Source: an uncultured Parafilimonas sp.
Lineage (GTDB): Bacteria; Bacteroidota; Bacteroidia; Chitinophagales; Chitinophagaceae
NCBI GenBank assembly: GCA_937892395.1
Contig: CALAGJ010000100.1
Coordinates: 1-26,386, forward strand
Direction of reading: 5' to 3'
Length of the DNA: 26,386 bases
Positions 8,737-15,274 of the stretch are shown in pieces. The notes below the pieces were generated by a model. That model saw nothing but the letters and a program-made list of their open reading frames with translations. It was not told where the DNA came from and did no database searches. Numbering within the stretch: position 1 is the first letter of the stretch; each line of letters opens with the position of its first letter. Made by a program: the position numbers and the translations under genes.

Positions 8737-10056
8737 TTAGTTTAGATATCTAATCAAACCAATAGATGCGCCAAACCCAGTCACAGATAAATTGCCTGCA
8801 CCCATCGGTCTCAATGGTAATTTATAATATGGCTCAACTCTGAGCTTAGTATTGTTAGTAATCTCCCTATCATAACCTGCAGATATAAGAAGATGACTAA
8901 GTATTTTGGCCGGTGCTTTATCGTATTCCCTATATATAGAGACTTTCTCACGATATCTATCAATTTCGTAGGTATAGTTTTGCTGATGTAATATGGTTAT
9001 GTTAGTACCTGCTGCAAAACTAAAATTATTCTTTTCGGATTTAGTAACCGAATACCGTATCATAAAGGGAACTTCAGTAATTCTGTTGTAAGCCCTCAAA
9101 CTCACAATTTTAGCCTTATCCGTCAAATTGAAATTACTTCTATCATAATAGGCTCCATTCGATTTATAAAAAATATTATTCCTTCTTACCCCGGTTTCAA
9201 AAGATAGTTTATTTGAAAACTGGTATCCCGCAATAAGTGAGAAACTACTACCCACATTTGTAAAACCTGATTTTTTTACACTCGAAAACTCTGCAGAAGC
9301 TGTAAGACCCATATACATATTTTCAATAATTGGTGTTAGGCTGCTTTTAAGAACCGTACTCTTTTTTCTACTATAAGAAAAGTTATTTGCTATATCAATA
9401 TTTAAAGGTTGATGTATTTGATCAATATTTGAAAGACTCAAGCGGTCAGGGCTTACCAATGTATTTGTTGGAGTAATTAATGACTCTATAGGTTCAATGG
9501 CTGCATCCTTATCAATTGAATAATTTGATAATTTTAGTAGATCAGCTACATCACCAGGACTTGTTTTTATTTTATCCAAATGAGCAGATATGGCATTGAT
9601 TGTGATATCATCTTTTATTGAAGAGTTTATAGCTCTATTGTATTGTGAGTTAGTATGCTCCAAATCCATGCTTGCCCCATGTTGAGAGGGTTTACCATTT
9701 TTAATTGCAACACTTTTATTTGATAGTGCATTCAAAGTATCGGAATCATGATTTGTACTTTGAGGCTTAATTATTTTTTTGGGTGCATCTGTTTGTTGAG
9801 TAAGTGCCCTTTTAGCAGTTGATTCATCAAAATAATATTGATTCCAAGCAATAAATCCTGCAAAAGCAATGGTCAGGAAAGCAAGTAAAACGGAATATTT
9901 TTTAAAGGAGTTTGGCTTCTTTTCATATAACGCATTAGTGTGCTTATTAGAAAGTTTATGCTCCACTTTATGCCATTCTCCTTTTCCTGTTTTTAAAGGA
10001 TATTCTTCGGCGGCACGCTTAAATAAATTGTTTATATCGTTATCCCATTCATTCAT
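8737..10056 (-). CDS. Putative membrane-spanning anti-sigma factor with C-terminal outer-membrane beta-barrel-like domain
   Basis: A 439-residue partner of the ECF sigma factor upstream. Residues 1-52 are a charged, presumably cytoplasmic segment (WDNDINNLFKRAAEEYP..., GEWHKVEHKL) in the place of an anti-sigma domain. One membrane helix lies at about 54-72. A long polar linker of about 75-240 follows, then residues 245-439 look like an amphipathic beta-barrel (alternating strands such as SFSLIAGYQFSNKLSFETGVRR and VPFMIRYSV, final strand ASIGLIRYLN). An inner-membrane helix plus an outer-membrane barrel in one chain fits the dual membrane-spanning anti-sigma factors described in Bacteroides thetaiotaomicron. 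The start overlaps the sigma stop by 4 bases (ATGA), implying translational coupling. Function is inferred from architecture and context. It could instead be a plain surface protein. Confidence 0.72.
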   Translation of the reverse strand: MNEWDNDINNLFKRAAEEYPLKTGKGEWHKVEHKLSNKHTNALYEKKPNSFKKYSVLLAFLTIAFAGFIAWNQYYFDESTAKRALTQQTDAPKKIIKPQSTNHDSDTLNALSNKSVAIKNGKPSQHGASMDLEHTNSQYNRAINSSIKDDITINAISAHLDKIKTSPGDVADLLKLSNYSIDKDAAIEPIESLITPTNTLVSPDRLSLSNIDQIHQPLNIDIANNFSYSRKKSTVLKSSLTPIIENMYMGLTASAEFSSVKKSGFTNVGSSFSLIAGYQFSNKLSFETGVRRNNIFYKSNGAYYDRSNFNLTDKAKIVSLRAYNRITEVPFMIRYSVTKSEKNNFSFAAGTNITILHQQNYTYEIDRYREKVSIYREYDKAPAKILSHLLISAGYDREITNNTKLRVEPYYKLPLRPMGAGNLSVTGFGASIGLIRYLN

Positions 10057-10631
10057 CTGTCAGAATCTGTACCTGCATATAATTTTTTTATTCGTTTCAT
10101 CAAATGCGCCCTTGCCTTCCATAAGCTCGACTTTGATGTTCCAATTGATATTCCCAACATTTTAGCAATTTCATGGTGCTTATAACCATCAATAATATAA
10201 AGATTAAAAACCAACCTATATGACGGTGGCAACTTTTTAATTTCTACAATCAATTCTTTATAAAGCAATTTATCATCAGCATCATAAACTGTGCTTTCAT
10301 CCACCCATATTTGCTCAGGATATTCAATGGTAAATGATTCAACATGATTTTTTCTTAATTCATCAATGGCTGTATTAACCATTATACGTTTTACCCAGCC
10401 AATCATTAATCTTTCATTATCAGACAATGTGCTTCCTGTAAAATTGAAAAGATGTATGTTGTTGAAAATTTTTATAAATCCATCATTTACCAGATCTTTT
10501 GCTTTTTCATAATGATTAACATATCTAAAAATTATTTTTAGCGCATAACCATAATAGCGCTCATAGTAGAGCTTCTGATATGGTGCATCATGCCGCTTAC
10601 ACCCGTCTGTTATTGTAATTACAGACTCCAC
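10053..10631 (-). CDS. ECF-type RNA polymerase sigma factor
   Basis: A 192-residue sigma-70 family protein of the extracytoplasmic-function type, with only regions 2 and 4. Region 2 (about 17-95) contains YGYALKIIFRYV, AKDLVNDGFIKIFNNI and WVKRIMVNTAIDELRK. Region 4 (about 123-183) contains LPPSYRLVFNLYIIDGYKHHEIAKMLGISIGTSKSSLWKARAHL, whose helix-turn-helix reads the -35 element. Start is a GTG at 10631; no in-frame ATG exists before region 2. Its stop overlaps the start of the downstream membrane protein by 4 bases, the classic layout for a sigma factor and its anti-sigma. An ECF-style promoter lies just upstream (10651-10680), suggesting autoregulation. Its regulon is unknown. Confidence 0.9.
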   Translation of the reverse strand: MESVITITDGCKRHDAPYQKLYYERYYGYALKIIFRYVNHYEKAKDLVNDGFIKIFNNIHLFNFTGSTLSDNERLMIGWVKRIMVNTAIDELRKNHVESFTIEYPEQIWVDESTVYDADDKLLYKELIVEIKKLPPSYRLVFNLYIIDGYKHHEIAKMLGISIGTSKSSLWKARAHLMKRIKKLYAGTDSDR

Positions 10632-10650
10632 GGCATTATCTTTTAATGTA

Positions 10651-10680
10651 TAAGTACGTAATCATAAAAATCGGGTTGCC
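10651..10680 (-). promoter_or_regulatory. Candidate autoregulated ECF promoter of the sigma gene
   Basis: Read on the minus strand: GGCAACCCGA (10680-10671), 16 bases from AAC to CGT, then CGTACTTA (10658-10651). An AAC -35 core and a CGT -10 core at this spacing are typical of ECF promoters and differ from the TAnnTTTG promoters elsewhere here. Transcription would start near 10645, giving a short leader to the GTG at 10631. Confidence 0.5.
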
Positions 10681-10767
10681 TTGTAAATCTTTTTATTTGG
10701 CTGTTAAAGTAATAAAAAAAATAGTCTATGTATCATTTTGGTATAGTTTTAGAAAAAAATTACAGCT

Positions 10768-11169
10768 ATGATAAAAAAATTACTCCTTCTTTTTTTTGGA
10801 ATAATTTGCCTACAGGAAGGCAAAGCGCAAAATGTTCAAGACTTTTTTTTCAACCTTTATACTGATAGTTTAAAAATTGGCACATTCAATTATATCAATG
10901 TAGATGCATTACTCACTTCAGGCAGCTATTATCCATTAGACAATAAAACAGTAGAATTTGTAAGTAGTGCTGGTACATGGGATGGAAATAGCTTATTCCT
11001 GGATACCAGTTTTAAAGCAGATTCGGTGGTAATAACAGCTACGCTGAAAAAGAATAAAAACCTGCAAAAAACTGTTACCATTTTTATCAAGAAGGGAGAA
11101 AGTGCATACAAAGTGAAAACTGAAAAAGAACTATTAGATGAAATGAATAAAAGAAAACCCCGCAAGTAG
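10768..11169 (+). CDS. Small secreted protein of unknown function
   Basis: A 133-residue protein I do not recognise. It begins with a signal peptide (MIKKLLLLFFGIICLQEGKAQ; likely cleavage after KA). The mature part is beta-rich, with words such as GTFNYINVDALLTSGSYY, KTVEFVSSAGTWDGN and ADSVVITATLKKN followed by TVTIFIKK, suggesting a small immunoglobulin-like sandwich. The C-terminus is basic and helical (EKELLDEMNKRKPRK). It is divergent from the first ECF sigma gene and separated from it by 136 bases, so shared control is possible but unproved. A strong terminator follows 20 bases after the stop. It is probably periplasmic or surface exposed, since no lipobox or T9SS domain is seen. Confidence 0.7.
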   Translation: MIKKLLLLFFGIICLQEGKAQNVQDFFFNLYTDSLKIGTFNYINVDALLTSGSYYPLDNKTVEFVSSAGTWDGNSLFLDTSFKADSVVITATLKKNKNLQKTVTIFIKKGESAYKVKTEKELLDEMNKRKPRK

Positions 11170-11182
11170 AATTATTAGGAAT

Positions 11183-11219
11183 AAAAAAGAGGCTATCTAT
11201 TAAGATAGCCTCTTTTTTT
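11183..11219. terminator. Strong bidirectional terminator
   Basis: Perfect 10-bp stem GAGGCTATCT (11189-11198) and AGATAGCCTC (11203-11212) with a 4-base loop. It is flanked by A6 on the left and T7 on the right, so it can serve both the + gene ending at 11169 and the minus-strand protease gene ending at 11234. Confidence 0.92.
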
Positions 11220-11233
11220 ATGTGAGATGTAAT

Positions 11234-12343
11234 TTACTTCGTATAAGATTTTACTAAGAAAACACAATCTTCAGATTTTTTAATTTGCTCCACTCTATTT
11301 ATTCCTTTTAGGCCGAGATTGTTGGTTACTTTAATTTTTGCAGCACTAGTATCAACTGCTCTGGCTGCTTCAATCAGTGCAAAAATATTTTTTGATTTGA
11401 TGGCAAATACCACACCTTCGGCTTGCTGTAATTTATTACTCACTACACCTATGATTTCGCCGGATTTATTAAAAACAGGGCTTCCACTATTTCCGGGATT
11501 TGCATTGAGCGAAACCTGTAAACTAAGCGTATCGCCATCAAAACCACTTTTGGCACTCAGGTATCCTTGGCTATATACAATTTCATCTCTTGGATAACCC
11601 AATGTAAATAGTTCTTCACCCAAGTCTGCAGTGTTTTTGCGTATGCTATAAGGAATACTTGCGAATGGCTTAAAATCCTTGTCTTCGATTTTTAGCAAAG
11701 CCAAATCTTTCTGTACATCCACACTTACAATGGTGGAATTAAATTCCTCTCCTTTTGCATTTACTAAAATAGCTCCATTGCCTTTTAAAACGTGGGCACT
11801 TGTAATCAAAAAACCTTTTCCATCAATTAAAAAAGCAGTACCGCCGTTGGTAACAGTAGAACCCTTAGGCACTTTTGTACCAATCTCTTTGATACGAGCA
11901 TTTTGCACCTGCTGTGTTTTTTGAACCTGATCAATTTTATGACCCAACTGGGTAAGTTGCGATGAGGAAACATTTGGTGATAAGTAATTGACCAAACCAC
12001 TAATTACTAAAGCGGTAACCCCTGCAATAGAAGCAGCAATAGCAATATCCCGCTTGTATCTGTGATACATTTGAACAACCTTACCCTTGATAGTAGGTGC
12101 TGCTTTTTCTGAATAAATAATGCCCTGCTCTTCCAGTTTCTGATGAGATAAATGTAAACTATGACGCAAACTACGTGTAGCTGCATAATCATCCATCTGA
12201 TGCAGGAATAATTTATGTTCTACTACCATCTGATCCACTTCTGGATTTGATTTGCGTAGATTTTCAAAAAACGCCAATTCTTCTGGAAGCATCTTGCCTT
12301 CCAGATAACGTTCAATGCTGTTTAGTAAAAGTATATCATCCAT
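11234..12343 (-). CDS. Membrane-anchored trypsin-like serine protease with N-terminal anti-sigma-like region
   Basis: A 369-residue protein encoded directly after an ECF sigma factor. Residues 1-95 are helical and charged (IERYLEGKMLPEELAFFENLRKSNPEVDQMVVEHK...), resembling the cytoplasmic anti-sigma region seen in Bacteroidota. A single membrane helix lies at about 98-118, then a short Q-rich, probably coiled-coil stretch (125-155). Residues about 156-330 are a chymotrypsin-fold HtrA-like domain: His 184 (ITSAHVLK), Asp 213 (DLALLKIE) and Ser 286 (GNSGSP), with the normal spacing. No PDZ domain follows. The protease should face the periplasm. Its ATG shares one base with the sigma stop (TAATG), so translation is probably coupled. 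The context suggests it controls, or is controlled with, the sigma factor; the direction of regulation is inference. The protease assignment is firm. Confidence 0.85.
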   Translation of the reverse strand: MDDILLLNSIERYLEGKMLPEELAFFENLRKSNPEVDQMVVEHKLFLHQMDDYAATRSLRHSLHLSHQKLEEQGIIYSEKAAPTIKGKVVQMYHRYKRDIAIAASIAGVTALVISGLVNYLSPNVSSSQLTQLGHKIDQVQKTQQVQNARIKEIGTKVPKGSTVTNGGTAFLIDGKGFLITSAHVLKGNGAILVNAKGEEFNSTIVSVDVQKDLALLKIEDKDFKPFASIPYSIRKNTADLGEELFTLGYPRDEIVYSQGYLSAKSGFDGDTLSLQVSLNANPGNSGSPVFNKSGEIIGVVSNKLQQAEGVVFAIKSKNIFALIEAARAVDTSAAKIKVTNNLGLKGINRVEQIKKSEDCVFLVKSYTK

Positions 12344-12909
12344 TACTCACCTATATTATATTGTGCAAAAAATAATTTTTTCAATCGCATGAGACATTTA
12401 TATTTTTGATTTTTAGCGTTGTCGGCATTTGTGTAACCGAATGACGCTGCAATACTGCCCATATCCTTTTTTTGTATATAAAAAGATTCTAATAAACTTT
12501 TACAAGGTTCTCCTAAGCTGGTCATTGCCCGTTCCATAATGGCAAATTCCAAATTCCTTTTTTCGTGGTATTCCAAGTCTTCTTCCACAGAAACCACCTC
12601 TTCAAGGCTTTCAACCGATCCACCATATCTTCCAGATTGTTGTAATCGCTTAAGCCAAAGCCTCCTGCATACGGAATATACATATGTCTTAATTTGACAG
12701 GTTAATACAAAATTGTCACTCCTCGCTTTTTCGTAGAGTGTTATCATTGCTTCCTGGAAAATATCACGTGCATCATCATAGCTGCCGCTATTATTTTGTA
12801 TCAGGGAAAGAATAAGGTTAAAATTCTCTTTATAGATTATATCAATCGACTTTGAGTCATTGTTCACCAACCCTTTCAGCAATGTTTGTTCGTTGAAATC
12901 TGATTTCAC
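12343..12909 (-). CDS. ECF-type RNA polymerase sigma factor upstream of the protease gene
   Basis: A 188-residue sigma-70 protein with regions 2 and 4 only. Region 2 (about 25-92) contains YDDARDIFQEAMITLYEKA and the core-binding/DNA-melting helices up to YVYSVCRRLWLKRLQ. Region 4 (about 122-182) has LGEPCKSLLESFYIQKKDMGSIAASFGYTNADNAKNQKYKCLMRLKKLF. The helix-turn-helix carries NADNAKNQKYK where many ECFs have a GTVKSRL-like word, a form common in Bacteroidota. The start is GTG at 12909, since no ATG precedes region 2. The gene is followed with a one-base overlap by the trypsin-like membrane protein and is divergent from a small lipoprotein gene; the space between carries an inverted repeat. 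It probably responds to an envelope signal. Confidence 0.87.
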   Translation of the reverse strand: MKSDFNEQTLLKGLVNNDSKSIDIIYKENFNLILSLIQNNSGSYDDARDIFQEAMITLYEKARSDNFVLTCQIKTYVYSVCRRLWLKRLQQSGRYGGSVESLEEVVSVEEDLEYHEKRNLEFAIMERAMTSLGEPCKSLLESFYIQKKDMGSIAASFGYTNADNAKNQKYKCLMRLKKLFFAQYNIGE

Positions 12910-12935
12910 GTACAGGTTTTAATTCAATAATGGTT

Positions 12936-13002
12936 CAAAAGTAACCCATGAGCCAGCCTAAAAAATAATTTTTAATTTTTTTAGCTTTCTGGGTTACCTT
13001 AT
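12936..13002. promoter_or_regulatory. Divergent control region with inverted repeat between ECF sigma and small lipoprotein genes
   Basis: GTAACCCA at 12941-12948 is repeated inverted as TGGGTTAC at 12990-12997, with 41 mostly A/T bases between. On the minus strand the left arm runs into TACTTTTG (12943-12936), an exact TAnnTTTG -7 element 27 bases before the sigma GTG. On the + strand the right arm runs into TACCTTAT (12995-13002), a weaker -7-like element facing the lipoprotein gene. Symmetry suggests a shared regulator or matched promoters. Confidence 0.5.
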
Positions 13003-13055
13003 TTAAGATTCAGTATTAATATCAAATTTCATAACAAAAATTAAAAAAAATTAGA

Positions 13056-13247
13056 ATGAAAAAGTTGTTATTCGTTTTAGCTCTTGGCGCATTTGCCGCT
13101 TGTGGTACTGAAGAAGCTACTGATGCTGTAGAAACTGCTACTGATGCTGTAGAAACTGTTGATTCAGCTGCTACTGCTATTGTTGATAGCGCTGCTGCTG
13201 TTGTTGATAGTGCTGCTGCTGTTGTTGATAGCGCAGTTGCTCATTAA
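13056..13247 (+). CDS. Small lipoprotein built of seven-residue repeats
   Basis: A 63-residue lipoprotein. The signal peptide ends in a lipobox with Cys 16 (ALGAFAAC). The 47 residues after the Cys are almost only Ala, Val, Asp, Glu, Ser and Thr in a seven-residue rhythm: DAVETAT, DAVETVD, SAATAIV, DSAAAVV, DSAAAVV, DSAVAH. A heptad with small and beta-branched residues suggests one amphipathic or coiled helix, in the manner of small outer-membrane lipoproteins such as Lpp; unlike Lpp there is no C-terminal Lys for peptidoglycan attachment. It is divergent from the ECF sigma/protease pair and shares its control region, so it may belong to that regulon (inference). A good terminator lies 71 bases downstream. 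It may be abundant, but this cannot be seen from sequence. Confidence 0.8.
   Translation: MKKLLFVLALGAFAACGTEEATDAVETATDAVETVDSAATAIVDSAAAVVDSAAAVVDSAVAH
13116..13232 (+). repeat. 21-bp tandem repeats inside the small lipoprotein gene
   Basis: Two identical 21-bp units at 13116-13136 and 13137-13157 (start GCTACTGATGCTG), a 12-base spacer, then three units at 13170-13190, 13191-13211 and 13212-13232 (the last two differ at one base). Each unit encodes seven residues, so copy number can change without shifting the frame. Confidence 0.9.
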
Positions 13248-13317
13248 TTAGAACATTAAGCCCAGCTTGCGGGTAGAAGATATTTATGATTTTCATATGG
13301 CAAGCAATCGTTAGAAT

Positions 13318-13347
13318 GCGTCCCGTTTCTACGGGATGCTTTTTTTT
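13318..13347 (+). terminator. Rho-independent terminator of the small lipoprotein gene
   Basis: Stem GCGTCCCGT (13318-13326) pairs with ACGGGATGC (13331-13339) with one G-T pair and a 4-base loop, followed by eight T. The 353-base space between the lipoprotein and helicase genes holds this terminator and, beyond it, AT-rich leader-like sequence with no ORF I can support. Confidence 0.92.
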
Positions 13348-13600
13348 AGTGATATACCACTCTTGTTTTGACGCATTGTAATAAACATGTGAACCTATAT
13401 TTTATTGTTTAGATAATTAAGCACCATTGCCAATTATATATTTGGGCATTGATACATAAGCAATCCGTATCTCTGAAGAAATATGTTTCATACCGAAAAC
13501 TCAATTCTAACTTTAACATACTTACACCTTAACTTCGCAGCCTCTTATTTAAAATTATTTGATAGCCATTAAGCTATCTTATTCCAAAAAATTATTTATA

Positions 13601-15259
13601 ATGTCATTTGAAACTCTGGGTATTGAAAGCAATCTATTAAGTTCAATAACTGCTTTAGGATTTACCCAGCCAACACCTATTCAAGAAAAAGCTATACCTG
13701 TTTTGCTCAGCGGTACAAGAGATTTTATTGGTCTGGCACAAACCGGAACGGGAAAAACAGCCGCCTTTGGCTTGCCACTTCTTCAGCTTATTGATAAAGA
13801 TCAACCCATAGCTCAGGCTCTCGTAGTATGCCCCACCCGTGAACTTTGTTTACAAATCACAAAAGACTTAGAGAACTTTAAAGGAAAATATAAAATACGT
13901 GTTACGGCTGTATATGGTGGATCATCTATAGTCATGCAAATTAGGGATTTAAAAAAGGGTACTCATATCGTAGTGGCTACACCGGGCAGGCTTATTGATT
14001 TAATAGAAAGAAAAGCAATTGACCTTAGCCGCATTCACTATGTGGTATTGGATGAAGCAGATGAAATGCTAAATATGGGTTTTAGAGATGATATTGAATT
14101 TATTCTTGGCAATACACCCATACGTCAAAGTACGTGGCTATTTAGCGCCACTATGCCACCGGAAGTAAAACAGGTAAGCCGCAAATACATGCAGCAGCCA
14201 TTTGAAGTAACGATTGGCAAGGCAAATGCTGCCAACACAAATATTGATCACCAATTTTATCTCACTTCACATGTAAATAGGTATCAAACGCTAAAGCGAA
14301 TCATTGATTTTAATCCCGGTATTTATGGAATCATCTTTACCCGCACAAAAGCAGATGCCCAAGAAATAACTGAGAAATTAATTAGAGAAGGCTATGATAT
14401 TGAAGCACTTCATGGTGACCTTACGCAACCTCAGCGGGATAAAGTAATGTCAAGGTTTAGAGAAAAAAATCTTCAATTGCTGATTGCTACAGATGTGGCT
14501 GCCAGAGGAATAGATGTGCAGGGCATTACGCATGTTATCAATTTTGAATTGCCCGATGATACTGAAGTGTACACACATAGAAGTGGCCGTACCGGAAGGG
14601 CTGGCAATACAGGTGTGTCTGTTTCTATCGTTACGCCAAAAGACGTGTATAGACTTCGATCTGTAGAGCGCATGATCAATACGAAAATTCATAAAATGGA
14701 TATTCCATCCGGTAAAGATGTATGCCGGAAACAGTTCTTTCATTTTATTGATAAATTACTAAAAGCAGATATCAGCCACGGCGATTATGAAAATTATTTG
14801 CCCACTCTCAGAGAAAAATTTGCTTCCATAGATAAAGAAGAAATATTACAGCGTGTAGCAGCCTTAGAGTATGATCGCTTTGTAACTTATTACGAAAACG
14901 CAGCAGACCTGAATATAAGAGAGAGAAGCAGTACGGACCGCAATAGTAGATCTTCCAGCAGAAATCGTGAACGTGAATCACAAGAAAGAAATTTCAACCG
15001 TGCTGATTCACCAAATGGAGGCGGTAGTTCATACCAAAAACTTTTTGTAAACCTTGGTACAAAAGATGGATTTTATAAAGCCAGTTTTCTACAGTTTATA
15101 TTAGATATGAGTGACCTTCGAAAAGATGTGCTTGGCCGTGTAGATCTAAAGGAAATGAATAGCTGGATTGAAATTGAAGGCAGTGCTGCCAATAAGATGG
15201 TAAAATCTTTGGATGGAAAAAATTTCAGGGGAAGAAAAATCAGGATGAATCAAGCGTAG
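13601..15259 (+). CDS. deaD: DEAD-box RNA helicase with DbpA-type RNA-binding domain
   Basis: A 552-residue ATP-dependent RNA helicase. All motifs are present: Q motif GFTQPTPIQEKAIP, motif I AQTGTGKT (about 46-53), PTRELCLQ, TPGR, DEAD at 151-154, SAT at 182-184, IIFTRTKAD, ATDVAARGID and HRSGRTGRAG (about 326). After a polar, Arg/Ser-rich linker (about 445-475) the last 75 residues (YQKLFVNLGTKDGFYKASFLQFILD..., FRGRKIRMNQA) form a DbpA-like RRM fold, found in DeaD/CsdA and DbpA helicases that act on structured RNA in ribosome assembly and cold adaptation. I start at the ATG 13601 (MSFETLGIES); a TTG 14 codons upstream adds unconserved residues. The sequence from the previous terminator gives it up to 250 bases of upstream region, so a long leader is possible. 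Confidence 0.93.
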   Translation: MSFETLGIESNLLSSITALGFTQPTPIQEKAIPVLLSGTRDFIGLAQTGTGKTAAFGLPLLQLIDKDQPIAQALVVCPTRELCLQITKDLENFKGKYKIRVTAVYGGSSIVMQIRDLKKGTHIVVATPGRLIDLIERKAIDLSRIHYVVLDEADEMLNMGFRDDIEFILGNTPIRQSTWLFSATMPPEVKQVSRKYMQQPFEVTIGKANAANTNIDHQFYLTSHVNRYQTLKRIIDFNPGIYGIIFTRTKADAQEITEKLIREGYDIEALHGDLTQPQRDKVMSRFREKNLQLLIATDVAARGIDVQGITHVINFELPDDTEVYTHRSGRTGRAGNTGVSVSIVTPKDVYRLRSVERMINTKIHKMDIPSGKDVCRKQFFHFIDKLLKADISHGDYENYLPTLREKFASIDKEEILQRVAALEYDRFVTYYENAADLNIRERSSTDRNSRSSSRNRERESQERNFNRADSPNGGGSSYQKLFVNLGTKDGFYKASFLQFILDMSDLRKDVLGRVDLKEMNSWIEIEGSAANKMVKSLDGKNFRGRKIRMNQA

Positions 15260-15274
15260 TATTTGCTGAAATGC

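Noticed and set aside
2787..11219. Shared GAGGCT stem of the two strongest terminators (2787-2823 and 11183-11219) as a mobile repeat
   Set aside because: The similarity is limited to the base of the stem and such terminators are common in this phylum; no wider homology flanks them.
13170..13232. 21-bp repeats as a CRISPR or non-coding array
   Set aside because: Units are directly adjacent without spacers and are in frame in a lipoprotein gene.
13530..13537. TAACTTCG as the promoter of the helicase gene
   Set aside because: One mismatch to TAnnTTTG and no TTG at the right distance upstream; too weak to list.
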